Source: Malus domestica
Taxonomy: Eukaryota; Streptophyta; Magnoliopsida; Rosales; Rosaceae
Direction of reading: 5' to 3'
Length of the DNA: 64,000 nt
Assembly (NCBI RefSeq): GCF_042453785.1
Contig: NC_091676.1
Coordinates: 1,123,501-1,187,500 of the forward strand
Of this stretch, positions 30,806 to 42,860 are shown piece by piece. Each line of letters begins with the position of its first letter. Positions within the stretch are counted from its first letter, which is position 1. The notes under the pieces were generated by a model. That model had not been told where the DNA came from. It saw nothing but the letters and a program-made list of their open reading frames with translations, and made no database searches. Made by a program: the position numbers and the translations under genes.

Positions 30806-33352
30806 ATGGCTAATGACGGACAAACGAACAGCTTAGACCGCGAGAAGCAAGCACTGCTGAATAAGCACACCGAGAAGCACTTCACCGCCGGCGAGATCGT
30901 CCGGGACATCATCATCGGCGTATCCGACGGTCTTACCGTGCCGTTCGCTCTCGCTGCGGGACTGTCCGGCGCCAATGCCACGTCATCTATCGTCCTCACT
31001 GCTGGCATCGCCGAAGTCGCCGCCGGTGCCATCTCCATGGGACTCGGCGGGTACTCTTTCTGTTCCGCTATTGTTTGATATCACAGCTTGTTTGGTAATA
31101 TATTGATTCATTGATATTTTATTACGCAGATATCTGGCCGCAAAAAGTGAATCGGATCACTATTTGAGGGAGCTGAGGAGAGAACAAGAAGAAATTGTAA
31201 ACGTTCCCGATACAGGTTTAATTTGGATTGTTTTCGTCCCTTGATTTAATTTTCAATTAGTTTTAAAGTTTATATTTTAATTAGGTCCTGATCATGTTAA
31301 TTGGAGCAGTGTGCTTCGCCCGTTACGCCTAAGTTTGAGTCTTATTTCTAATATTATAGATTATATTAAGGTAACTATTGCTTGTTTGTATATGAATAAT
31401 GAAATTTCTTTTCGTTTATGACGGGGTAATTGCAGAGGCGGCGGAAGTGGCGGAGATACTGGCGGAGTATGGAATAGAGCCGCATGAGTATACACCGGTT
31501 GTGAATGCTCTAAGGAAGAAGCCCCAAGCATGGCTCGACTTCATGATGAAGTAAGTTACTTTACGTAAATTTTGGAATCACAAGTTAGGTCGGTTTGTTA
31601 GAACATTATTCGGCCCTTTGTACATAAGTTCATATCACTCTACATGATTTAGCTTTATTTAATCAGGATAATAAGTGTGTATATAATTAAGAAAACTTAG
31701 AATGATAGGAAGATATTTTCTTTTCCTTCCAAGATTTTTGTGAAGGTAGGCAAAGCGATGTGGATATTCTGTGAACTGCACGTGGTGGGGGCTAACTAGG
31801 ACTAGTTGACAAGTGAAGGAGAAGGATTTAGGTAGAAAAGTTTATAGTCACGTAGTGTTTTACATTTGATAATACTTTGTTTTAAAACGTAACATAAATT
31901 TTTTTTTACATGATAATATATTATTGAATTAAAATGTAACACAACGGTAAATCTGTTCCAAAAAATTGCTCTCCCAAGTGAACACCTCCATCACAACCGA
32001 ATGCAATTATAAAAAGCCAATATCTTCTCATTAGAAGTGTTCAAGGGCTGGTTTGGTATTGCTGTGCTTTGAAAAAAAGTTGCTGTGAGAATAAGCGACT
32101 GTGAAATAAATCAGCAGAGTGTTTGGTAAATTTTTTTGTAAAAGTGCTTTTGGAAAAAAAAAGCAGTCTAATAGTGGGTCTTTTCATTAAAGAAGCACTG
32201 TAGCTCCGTGTGCTTTGAAAAAAAACCAGTTTTCCAAAGCTGCAAATAGCAGCTTCAGCTTTTTCCTTTGATTTCAACTTATTCTCACAGCAGCTTCCAA
32301 AATAAACCATTTTTTTTCAGTTTACCAAACACCTAAAATCCTCACAGCTTTTTTTCATGGGTGCTTTTTTTTTAACCACCTCACTCCCAAACTAGGTCTA
32401 AGTCAAAAGTTGGCTTCTCTTTTGAAATGTGGACAAAACCCATGTGGTTCTTCGTCACACTGAACGGATAAAAAGCACTTTTGGCCACTTCCACTTCCAC
32501 TTGGGGCACATTTTTAATATTATTATGCATTTTGTGTTACGGCTGATCATTACAAAATCTTTTACTCATTGGTTGTTGAAGATCATACACTTCACGGGGT
32601 AGGTATCTGCTATTCTGATAGGATATCAATTGTTTTGATCTTTTAACTAATTAGAATTTTCATTGATAGATTGTAAAGTGTTTGTCTATGCTTAAAATAG
32701 TCAGTTTTTTTTTTTTTTAAATAACGCTTATATCGATAGAGTTAATAACATTAATAAATAATATGTCAACAGTAAAAGTATCCACGTGGTGTAGACACAA
32801 TAATATCAATACAAAATTTGACATTATCGATACCAAATACGTCATGCATAGATTATTTCTGCAAGTGCAATTGGTGGGTTGTTGATCACCAACGAAATTT
32901 TGGTAGTAGTGTTTGGTTTAATTTGCACTCCTTAATTTCTACCACAATTGATGCCCGACAAGATTTCTGGTCTAAGATTTCATCGAGTATTAAGCTTAAG
33001 CCAAATGGATTGCATGACATGGTTATAATTAACTTAATTTGAATGATGATTCAGGTTTGAACTGGGATTGGAAAAGCCGGATCCAAGGAGAGCCTTGCAC
33101 AGCGCCCTCACCATTGCCGTTGCTTACGTTTTGGGTGGAGCAGTACCCTTGCTTCCTTACGTCTTCTTTCCGAGGGCCAGGGAAGCTCTGGTTGCGTCGA
33201 TTGTCGTGACCTTGCTGGCGTTGCTGATCTTCGGGTACGCCAAGGGCCGCTTCACCGATAACAAACCCTTCCGGAGTGCCTTCCAGACTGCGCTCATCGG
33301 AGCCATAGCATCCGCAGCTGCGTTTGGCTTGGCAAAGGCCATCCATCCATGA
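30806..33352 (+). CDS. VIT1: Vacuolar iron transporter, VIT1 type, copy 2
   Basis: Coding exons 30806-31050, 31130-31215, 31436-31550 and 33055-33352; 247 residues. It has the same five-helix VIT fold; EKHFTAGEIVRDIIIGVSDG and NPQ-type KKPQAWLDFMMKFELGLEKP are close to Arabidopsis VIT1, closer than copy 1 in the N-terminal region. The Glu-rich cytosolic loop (EAAEVAEILAEYGIEPHEY) and metal-site residues are kept, so it should be active. Intron 3 is 1.5 kb and carries a hAT-like MITE at about 32046-32400. The third-position GC content of exon 1 and exon 4 is clearly higher than in copy 1, so the two copies have diverged in base usage. It lies 1.27 kb downstream of copy 1 in the same direction. 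Confidence 0.95.
32046..32400. mobile_element. MITE in VIT copy 2 intron 3
   Basis: The left end GGGCTGGTTTGGTATTGCTGTG and the reverse complement of the right end (ACCTAGTTTGGGAGTGAGGTGG) are similar, and the interior has AAGTGCTTTT-like and GCTGTGAGAATAA-like inverted pieces. This resembles the short hAT-like elements abundant in plant introns. Ends are approximate and no clean target duplication was found. Confidence 0.55.
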
Positions 33353-34041
33353 ACACACGTCCTATCATTCGCTTCATGTTTCGAAACTCCAACGTTGCTC
33401 ATTATCTTAACAAACCCTTTCGGTATAAGTTCATCCTGTGATCGTATATTTACTTTTTCGTCGAAAGCTAATAAGAGTCTTGTACGCGAAAATGTCGTAC
33501 AAATACTTCGAAAAATAAGTGTTCTTACATTTGAATTGAGAAGAATAGGAACAGTATTTGGTGTCCCCATGAATTTACAAGGTACAACGTGGTATTACAA
33601 AACAATACCAAGTGAGGTTGCAGAAGCTATGAAAAAACAAGAACACTGCAGTGGTGCAGACGATTCTCCAACTCTCTTTAACCAAGTAACTACTAGATTT
33701 GACGAAAGAAGTCTCAAAATTGCATGTAGAAACAGAGCAAAATTATGAAACATGTCACCTCTTCCCAACAAAACGATCATGCAAAGTTGTGCGGCTTGTC
33801 CCAGCGTACCCAAAGCTGTCAACGAGAAAAATAATGAAGACGCAAGTCTTCAAAACTCCAGGTAGCCTCGCTGAATGAAAAGATGATTTCCAACGACAGT
33901 ATAAAAGAATAACCACACACGCTATGATACATGTGAAGGATAAGAACCAACTTACATTAGTTAAAACTGAGTTGTGGAAGAGAGATGGACTGGTAAGTGT
34001 CCACGAGAACGTGTCACTAGAGCTGATCGAAAAAACCTAAG
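33353..34041. other. Convergent 3' flanks of VIT copy 2 and HsfA8
   Basis: 3' UTR sequence of two genes facing each other. Short open frames here have no recognisable similarity. No repeat noted. Confidence 0.5.
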
Positions 34042-36056
34042 TTACACAGAAGTTGTCCTTCTGCTTCCCTGATTCTGTTCCATGTTGTTAGAGTCAGAAG
34101 CCAAATGTCCCATTTGTTCAGTAATAAACTCCAAGTTTTGAGAGCTCTCCATATTAGATCCATCAACTGTTGAATCCGATGCAAAGTTCTGAGATTTCTT
34201 CATTTGCTCGACTAAATAATCAAAATTTTGTGATTCATCCAGATCAGATACTATTGGTTCCACCTCCATTCTAGCATCAGCAGGCTCTTCGCCATCTTCC
34301 TTTGTACCTTCAATATTTTCTAAGAAAGGACTAGCTAAAAGAAACTGCTCCCATGCACCATCGTCAGATATATCTGGTAGAGTATATGGGGCATGGGTTT
34401 CTACAGGGCTCAACTTTTCATCCATTAGCATTTTCATGAAATCAGGATTTACAACAAAATCTTCCATTCCATCCATATAAGCATCAACTTCAGGTTGTTT
34501 CTCTGAGCCTGAATTCGGTGGGACTAAAGGCTTTGGGGCTTCAATCATCGGTGGTTGGTACCTCACTATCGCACCATCAGAAGCCACTGGTCTATCATCA
34601 TCCATACACTGTTCTATTATATTGCCAGCTTCAGCAATTCGCCAACTATTTTCCTTTGGATGAAGAAGCTGAACTAGAAATCCAGGACTTTGCATGGCCA
34701 TCACTAGAAATGACAGCATCTGCTGTTGATTTTTCTCCATTCCGCGAAGGCGGTTCCTCAGGAGGAGCAATTTATTTTGTGAAATTTCCTGGTGCTGCCT
34801 AAGCTTCACCAACTCTTGCTTCAGAGCAACTTTATCAGTCTTCAAGTTCTCAACTTCCTTCCACAGACCATTTTCACTAATATTTTCAGACGGTATATCA
34901 GGATTGTCTTTTTGCTGTAATATCTTTTTTTGATCTGTGCCCTGTGGATGTTTCCTTCTAGCAATATTCTTCAACAAATGCTTTTGACCTCGAATAAATC
35001 CTTCATTTGCAAACACCCAACGATCTGGATCTATTTTTCTAAATCCCTGCAACATTAAGATTCATCAGTACTTGACAATTGGTTAACAATTCAAGTAAAA
35101 AGACGACTTTTACAGTCATACAGATATCTACGCAGAGGTTTCTGTAAAGCACGTACAATGCGTACATCAAAAGAGAAAAACAAGAAAAGCCATCCGACTC
35201 TTGTCTCCCTTTGTTTCTCAAATATATCCAAATTCAGAAGAAAGCATACATGGGAACTGAGATTGAAGCACAACCTTAACCGGCAACCTTTTAATTAGAT
35301 TGAGAAAAAGAAAGGGAGATGGTTGAAGCTTCGAAAAAACAACTTCATGATTCAAAATATTCCACAAATCAACAAAGGTCAAGGATCCCATCTTCGGCAG
35401 ATCGTTTTGAGTGCCACTTAATCTTTTAACCACAGAAAAATTTCAATTCCGAATAAACTTCAACATGAAGGAAATCCAAAAAAATGCAAAACTCCCAAAT
35501 TAGCAATACTTGCAAGATAGATACTTTATTGAAACTAATCGTATCTGCAGGAAAGAACATTGGCTTCTCAAACCTCATCTTGTTTACAATCATTTACAAA
35601 TGTGCAACAATTTAATATTTGGCACAAAAACAACAACAACAAACAAGTCCGCAGAAACCCCAATACAAATATCAGCACAATTGCACAAACCAATACCAAT
35701 TCAACCCACAAAAAAACCCAACTAAACATAGAGAAAAACCGCAGCAAAGCAGTGACCCAAGAAAAGAACCTTGCCCAGTAAATCAAAAGGTAAGAAAGAA
35801 AAAAAGAAGAACTCACATAGATATTGAGCTGCCTCATGAAGCTAGAAAAGTTGCTGTGCTTGAAATACTTGGGCAGCATTGAAATCGAGAACTGGGCCAT
35901 GTCCAGTATCGCAAAGCTGTCGCCGGCTTCACTCCACGAGATTATACTGTCGCTGTCCTTGTCATCCACCATCTCGTAGCATTTTCTGAGAAAAGGAGGC
36001 ACCGACCCCGACGGCCCAGACCCATCTCCTCCGCCCTTCTCCGCCGATTTCACCAT
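34042..36056 (-). CDS. HSFA8: Heat stress transcription factor A-8
   Basis: Two coding exons on the minus strand, 36056-35817 and 35046-34042; 414 residues. Residues about 18-111 are the winged-helix DNA-binding domain (PPFLRKCYEMVDD, YFKHSNFSSFMRQLNIY, then GFRKIDPDRWVFANEGFIRG). The intron falls right after LNIY, the conserved position in plant Hsf genes. Next come the heptad-repeat oligomerisation region (about 155-215, KVALKQELVKLRQHQEISQN), and an AHA activation motif, AWEQFLLASPF. The N terminus MVKS and the tail resemble Arabidopsis HsfA8, a redox-sensitive class A factor. An upstream TTG-initiated extension of the frame was rejected in favour of ATG 36056. It is divergent from nothing close; the promoter lies at 36057-36420. 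Confidence 0.93.
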
Positions 36057-39000
36057 GTTCAAGAAAGCCAAGATTTTGAAACTGAATTCGATTTGGGATT
36101 TCGGTTTTAGGAAATTCCCCGGAGGATTTCAGTGGAATTGGATGGAATCGGATGCAAAGTGTAGAGTTTTGACGACACAGTTTCGATCTTTGTTTCTTTG
36201 AGTTTGCCGTGTTGACGGGGGTTTATGGTCTCTGCTCTCTGGGACATTCGAAAGACAAACTGGTTTTTATATCTGGTTTTGGCGTGTGCGGTTGACACAT
36301 GGAACATAAAGAGTGGGCCGAGGTCAACCCGGTTGGGTTTCTATCCGTACTAACCCAAAATAAAATGGGCCTTGTCCAGCCCGATTAAGTGACGATCTCC
36401 TTTCTTTTGTTTTATTCATATTTCAGGACGAGCCACTTGAGTATGAGTATGCTAGATATTCACATTCAAGGTTAAAACTTAAAAGTCATACACAAACATG
36501 AGTTAATACGATTGAAATTAAATTTTTTGGATTAATCTCAGTTTACTATCAAAAGTTTCTTAGTTTTCACTAATACTAATATATTAAAATTGGGATATTT
36601 TGATACATTATACATCACAATTTCCGCTAGATAGTAGTATTAATATTTTGAAATTTCTTGGTAGTATTATTAGTAACGGAGGTTTAGGGTAGTATTATTA
36701 ATATCACAATTAATAACATCAAAATATTAATCATTTCCTTCATACACGTCGTCAGTTAACGAAAATTCTGACGAAAATATATAATGTATCAAATTATTAG
36801 TATGTTATATTTAGTATATACTAGTAATTGTATACATACTATGTATGCACCTAATAATATTGCAACCACTTTAGTGATTTTATACAAGTACATGCATCAC
36901 ACATGTACAATTGCTAGTCTTGATAAAGTCAACTAAGTCACTCCTTCCCCCAACAAGAAAAGTGTAGTATTTGACTTTGATGTTGCAGCCATCGCAATAC
37001 ATAAGAAAATAAGTTGTACAATTGTTTACCTATAGCACTCTATTTTTTCTCGAGGCAGAAAACTGATTAAGATCTTTTAGTCTCTTTCTACACTATTATC
37101 GTGTGAATCGAACTTATAACATATCGTGTAGAATATGAATCTACAAATCGTATTAAACGCTGAAGAAATTTGAAGCAAATCCTATGGAATAAGTAGTGAG
37201 AATATATCATATTCCATTATTCCTGTTTGGCCATTTTCATATGTCCCCCAATTTGAACGTTTATGAGGGGATCGAAAAGCTGACTCTCGTGAGCGTCCGA
37301 CGCTTTACGTGGCGGACCGCAACTCATTGACGACGACACGTTTCGGCCTGTCCAGGCTTCATCGACTGCTCGAGCCTTGGCCCCCTAGCGGCTATGTCCG
37401 ACAGTCGTCGCAATATTATACTATTTTGACATCCAAACAACTATTGCTGTGAATAATATTTAGGTACTCAGTGACTACTTTATTATCGCTTTTTGATTGG
37501 CCTAATTAAATATGTCGCGTACTACTTGTTTTATAAAGTTTAAAAAGAAATTAACAAAGCATATTTATTACTTTTTAAAATAATTCAACACTGAAATGTT
37601 ATTGGACAGAGTTAAAAGGTGAGTGAGTACTTAAGCATGAATTATCACTCAAAGTATTATCCTTAAACTATTTGATACTATTTACTAATTAATTTATCTT
37701 TTTATTAACTATATATGCTAATTACATACAACAACAACAACAAAACATACTTCTTCGAACAAGTACAAAAAAATTAAACGATAAATTACTATGTAAATTT
37801 AATAATCTATTTTATACACTAGCAATAATTTTACAAAATCCTCTAGAAATATCCCATGTTTTTTTATTATTAAATTTTGATTTTTATATTTTTGAATAAA
37901 ATATTAAAACGATTAAAAAATCCGAAATATCTTATACTCTAAAACATCATGAAAAATCTCATCCGCTAATTCATCTTTGCTTTTACATACATGAATTCAT
38001 TTGTCTTTTCACAAGAAATATTTTTAAACATATTTTTACGAAAGCGTTTTCAGTTGTCTTACAAACATTTCTAAATCATCACGTTTTTGTTAGAATTTCA
38101 AATAGGTAGTGTGGCAACAGCTGGAAGTCACCGGCTCGCCATGTCAGCAATGCGGTCCAAGCTCGATGATGTAATGCAAGTGGATATTATTTTATTTTAA
38201 CCTTTATTTTTTTTCCTCAGCTGGATCTGGATGGACCATCCAAGTACACCATTAAGCTAGGATTAATTCTGGAATTTGGATCCTCTCCTAAGCAAAGGAG
38301 ACGGAGCCTCCTATCTCAAATACACAGGTCTAGATTTTGATCTAACGATTATAATTATTATAACTTTAGAATAATTTTCTGTTTGTAACCGTTAAATTAA
38401 AATTTAATTCCAGTATATTTAGATTAGGAGAATCCGTCTTCTTGCTCAGTAGAGCATCCAAATCCTTAATTCTGGATAAGAACATAGGACACGTCTAACT
38501 ACAAGAGAGCGACACGTCGTTTGCGTGACAGTTTTGTTTGTAGATATTTGTGGAAAATGACAATTTACCCAGCCGGCGGTTCGGCCATTTTTCCCCGTAA
38601 AACTCGAAACAAAAGAAACAGATAAGGCTTTGTGTCAGAGTGCTTACGCGGTATGGACAAGCCCCTCGTGTGGGTCCCACCTTAATGTAGGAAAGCCTCG
38701 TGGCGGAAACACCAAAGGACAAGGGATAAGAACCAGAGGCGGAATCTACTACTCTCTCCCCTCTCTTCCGCAAACCATCCCAGCCGTCAGTTCTAGTCGC
38801 CTCCGTCCTGATACCGAATCTGACGGCTACAAAGATTTCGTCGTTTTCAATTATCCTTTCTCTTCTTTGAAAAAAACAAAGTAAACCCATTAAAATTAGT
38901 AACTGTGTGCAAAACAAAGCAAATTGCCCAGAAACATTATCCCCCACTATTTTATGTTTTGCCTCAGTTGGTCTGATCCTCTTCTCTTTAGAGAGAGAAA

Positions 39001-39539
39001 GAGATGGGAGGGGAGAGAGAGAGAGAGAGGGGGGAGAGAGAGAGAGAGAGGAGCTTATAAGACAAGAGTGTGATCACTGAGAAAGTCCCATGGAAAGGAA
39101 CCAGATTTTAGGGCCTCCTTTTGTCTCCTTCAATCTTTGATTAGATTTTCCTTCACCCTTGATATTCTTGTTTCCTTCTCTTCAAATTCCACGAAAATAA
39201 AAGTGGGGTTTTCTGCAAATCTCAGCCGCTGGTAACATCTCAAACTGCTCTCAATTTTATCATTGAAAGTTTGGATCTTTAAATTTTTTATTGCTGTCCT
39301 TGTTGCTATTGCTGTTGATATCTTTGGTTTCGGTTCCAATCTGTATACTTTTCTCAGAAGTGTGACGACAATGTCTAGTTGAATGTTTGGGTGTCATATA
39401 TTTCTGAGCTGCGTCTGATCTAAATCTGTTCCATTCTTTCTTACCTGGATAACAAGAAAAGTACTTGGTTTTATCCCTTCCCTTTGTTTCGATTCACTTC
39501 TCAAAGCTTTTATCTTCAAAGACATGTAGCCAGGAAGAA
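36057..39539. other. Spacer between HsfA8 and TPS promoters
   Basis: 36057-36420 is the HsfA8 leader and promoter, with TGGGCC and GGCCTT motifs. 36420-37240 and 37420-38480 are AT-rich with nothing recognised. 37255-37425 is a GC-rich island of unknown origin. 38990-39052 is a GA-rich tract, and from about 39060 the TPS leader begins, with several upstream ATGs and a probable leader intron. Confidence 0.5.
38990..39052. repeat. Imperfect (GA)n tract upstream of TPS
   Basis: GAGA runs broken by G stretches, just upstream of the likely TPS transcription start. GA/CT tracts near plant start sites may bind BPC-type factors; that role is inferred only. Confidence 0.8.
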
Positions 39540-42500
39540 ATGGTGTCGAAATCGTATTCCAATCTTTTGGAGCTTGCGTCCGGCGAGGGAGACTCGTTTG
39601 GCCGAATTGGCCGGCGAATCCCACGAGTTATGAATGTGGCCGGCGTGATGTCCGATGTGGATGACGAAGGGTACACGTCCTCATCGTCCAGCCAACGTGA
39701 CCGAATCATCATTGTGGCCAACCAGCTCCCCATAAGAGCTCAGAGGAAGGCGGATGACAGTAAGGGTTGGATTTTCAGTTGGGATGAGAATTCACTACTT
39801 CTCCAACTGAAAGATGGTTTGGGGGATGATGAGATTGAAGTGATTTATGTTGGTTGTCTTAAGGAGGAGATTCACCCGAACGAACAAGATGAGGTTTCCC
39901 AAATCCTCCTCGAGACCTTTAAATGTGTCCCAACCTTTCTCCCACCAGATCTTTTCAGCCGCTACTATCATGGGTTTTGCAAGCAACAGTTGTGGCCGCT
40001 GTTTCATTACATGCTGCCCCTTTCGCCGGACCTCGGTGGTAGGTTCAACCGGTCATTATGGCAAGCGTATGTGTCAGTGAACAAGATTTTTGCAGACAGG
40101 ATCATGGAAGTGATTAACCCAGAAGATGATTTTGTCTGGGTACATGACTATCATCTGATGGTGTTGCCGACCTTTTTGAGGAAGAGATTCAACCGTGCGA
40201 AACTTGGGTTTTTCCTCCACAGTCCGTTCCCTTCGTCTGAGATTTACAAGACATTGCCTGTTAGGGAAGAGATTCTGAGAGCCCTTTTAAATTCTGATTT
40301 GATCGGATTCCATACATTTGACTATGCAAGGCATTTCCTCTCTTGCTGTAGTCGAATGCTTGGTCTTACGTATGAATCCAAGCGGGGTTATATAGGCCTC
40401 GAGTATTATGGTCGAACTGTTAGCATCAAGATTCTTCCTGTTGGCATACACATGGGTCAGCTGCAGTCTGTTTTGAGCCTACCAGAAACGGAAGCTAAGG
40501 TTGCTGAGCTTATCAAACAGTTCTCTGACCAGGGAAGGACAATGTTACTTGGAGTTGATGACATGGATATTTTCAAGGGTATAAGTCTGAAGCTTTTGGC
40601 AATGGAGCAGCTGCTTGTTCAGCATCCAGAGTGGCAGGGGAAGGTCGTGTTGGTGCAGATAGCCAATCCAGCTAGGGGTCGGGGAAAAGACGTGAAAGAA
40701 GTTCAGGCAGAGACATCCTCAACTGTGAAGCGAATTAATGAAACGTTTGGGAGACCCGGATATAAGCCTGTCGTGTTGATTGATGAGCCACTCAAGTTCT
40801 ATGAGAGAATTGCATATTATGTTGTTGCCGAGTGTTGCTTGGTGACCGCTGTCAGGGATGGAATGAATCTAATTCCATATGAATACATAATCGGTCGGCA
40901 AGGAAATTCGAAATTGGACAAAGTTTTGGGGTTGGAGCCGTCCATCCCGAAGAAGAGCATGTTAGTTGTGTCCGAGTTCATTGGCTGCTCTCCTTCTTTG
41001 AGCGGAGCAATTCGTGTGAACCCCTGGAATATTGATGCTGTGGCAGATGCCATGGACTGTGCCCTGGAGATGGCGGAGCCAGAAAAACAGCTCAGGCACG
41101 AGAAGCATTATAGATATGTCAGCACGCATGATGTTGGGTACTGGGCCCGTAGTTTCCTCCAGGATTTGGAAAGGACATGTAAGGGCCATTTGCGTCAGAG
41201 GTCCTGGGGTATTGGGTTCGGGTTGAGTTTCAGAGTTGTGGCCCTTGGTCCAAACTTCAGGAAGCTTTCTATGGAGCATATAGTGTCAGCTTACAGGAGG
41301 ACTGCAACTAGGGCGATCCTTCTCGACTATGATGGCACATTGATGCCTCAGGCTTCCATCGATAAGAGCCCGACTTCTAAATCCATTGAAATCCTGAATA
41401 GCTTGTGCAGAGACAAGAACAACATGGTTTTCATTGTTAGTGCCAAAAGTCGCAAAGTACTAGCTGAATGGTTCTCTCCTTGTGAGAAACTTGGAATTGC
41501 TGCTGAGCATGGATACTTTCTACGGTAATTTGTGTAAATATCAATTTTTATGCTTATGGAAATGCAGTTTAAATTAAAACTAATGATTATATGGAAACAG
41601 GTTAAAGCGAGATGCAGAATGGGAAACTTGTGTACCAGTTGCGGACAGTAGTTGGAAGCAGATTGCAGAGCCGGTAATGAAGCTTTACACTGAAACAACT
41701 GATGGTTCCACCATTGAAGACAAGGAAACTGCACTTGTGTGGTGTTATGAGGATGCGGATCCTGATTTTGGATCATGCCAAGCTAAGGAACTTCTGGATC
41801 ATCTTGAAAGTGTGCTTGCTAATGAACCAGTTACTGTTAAAACCGGGCAGAATGTAGTTGAGGTTAAGCCACAGGTTTGATACACCTCCCCTTATTAAAT
41901 TGAATCTCTGTTGTTCTGTAAATACTCTCTCTAATCTGTATGACTGTTATCCAAACTGTACACAAGCTTAGTAACACATGTGAAACTGTAAAAGCCAATG
42001 AGAAGTTCGAGAGTTAGAGAATCACGAGGCTAAAATTAGATTTTGAAACCAAGACTGTTAATTGGTATTATTTATATCTTAAATGTGTTTATCTAAAATT
42101 TGTATGTATATACTTTTAAGATTTTAACAAATGTATATTTTGGAAAAGATTATGGCCCTTTTCGGGGCAACAGATGAAGTATTCTCTGTTTGTTTCCTCT
42201 AGCATTAATGATTAGTCGAGGTTTCTTTACTCACGAAGTTCATGCTGATTGAGTTGGCTGCATAGGTATGAAAACTTTTCTTCGTATGAATTGTGGAATT
42301 TTGCCTTTATATCCTGATTCCTGATATGTCTTATCACGATTGAATATATTTGAAACAGTGTTTTATGAAGCATCCTGTGATAAATTCCTGACCGACTTCA
42401 TGCATCTAATATAAAAAAAGAAATATACGATGCTTCGGGTACTAATTGGATCATGTGAAGTGCGAAGTTTGAAACAAAGGGACTTACTGTTATAAGCAAT

Positions 42501-42860
42501 GTGTGTTGACTCAGATTGCTGAACTGGAATTACAATATCTCGATTAGCTGTGACACTCTCGTGTGTATGCAGGGCGTAAACAAGGGACTTGTAGCAAAAC
42601 GTCTACTTTCCACCATGCAAGAAAGGGAAATGTCACCAGATTTTGTTCTCTGCATAGGGGATGACCGATCTGATGAAGACATGTTTGAGGTAATTACAAG
42701 TTCCATATCAGGCCCATCCATTGCTCCCAGAGCAGAAGTGTTTGCGTGCACAGTTTGCAAAAAACCCAGCAAAGCCAAGTATTATCTGGATGATGTAGCG
42801 GAGATTGTTAGGTTGATGCAGGGATTGGCATGTGTCTCTGAGCAAACTGTACCTCTGTAA
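39540..42860 (+). CDS. TPS6: Class II trehalose-phosphate synthase, TPS5/6 type
   Basis: Coding exons 39540-41524, 41601-41874 and 42573-42860; 848 residues. The N terminus MVSKSYSNLLELASGEGDSF is that of TPS5/6. A glycosyltransferase 20 domain (about 60-545) has FVWVHDYHLMVLPTFLRKRF, LGFFLHSPFPSSEIYKTLPV and VTAVRDGMNLIPYEYI. It is followed by a HAD phosphatase domain with LLDYDGT (nucleophile Asp596), VSAKSRK, GIAAEHGYFLR and GDDRSDEDMF. Class II plant TPS proteins are generally found to lack synthase activity; several act as regulators that bind SnRK1 or trehalose-6-phosphate signalling components. The three-exon layout is typical of the class. The phosphatase motif 2 reads VSAK where VSGK is usual, a small departure of unknown effect. 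The start is chosen at the family N terminus. Confidence 0.95.

Noticed and set aside
35568-36071. 167-codon reading of HsfA8 exon 1 running into the intron
   Set aside because: Exon 1 ends at 35817 at the conserved Hsf donor; the Phe/Leu-rich remainder is intron.
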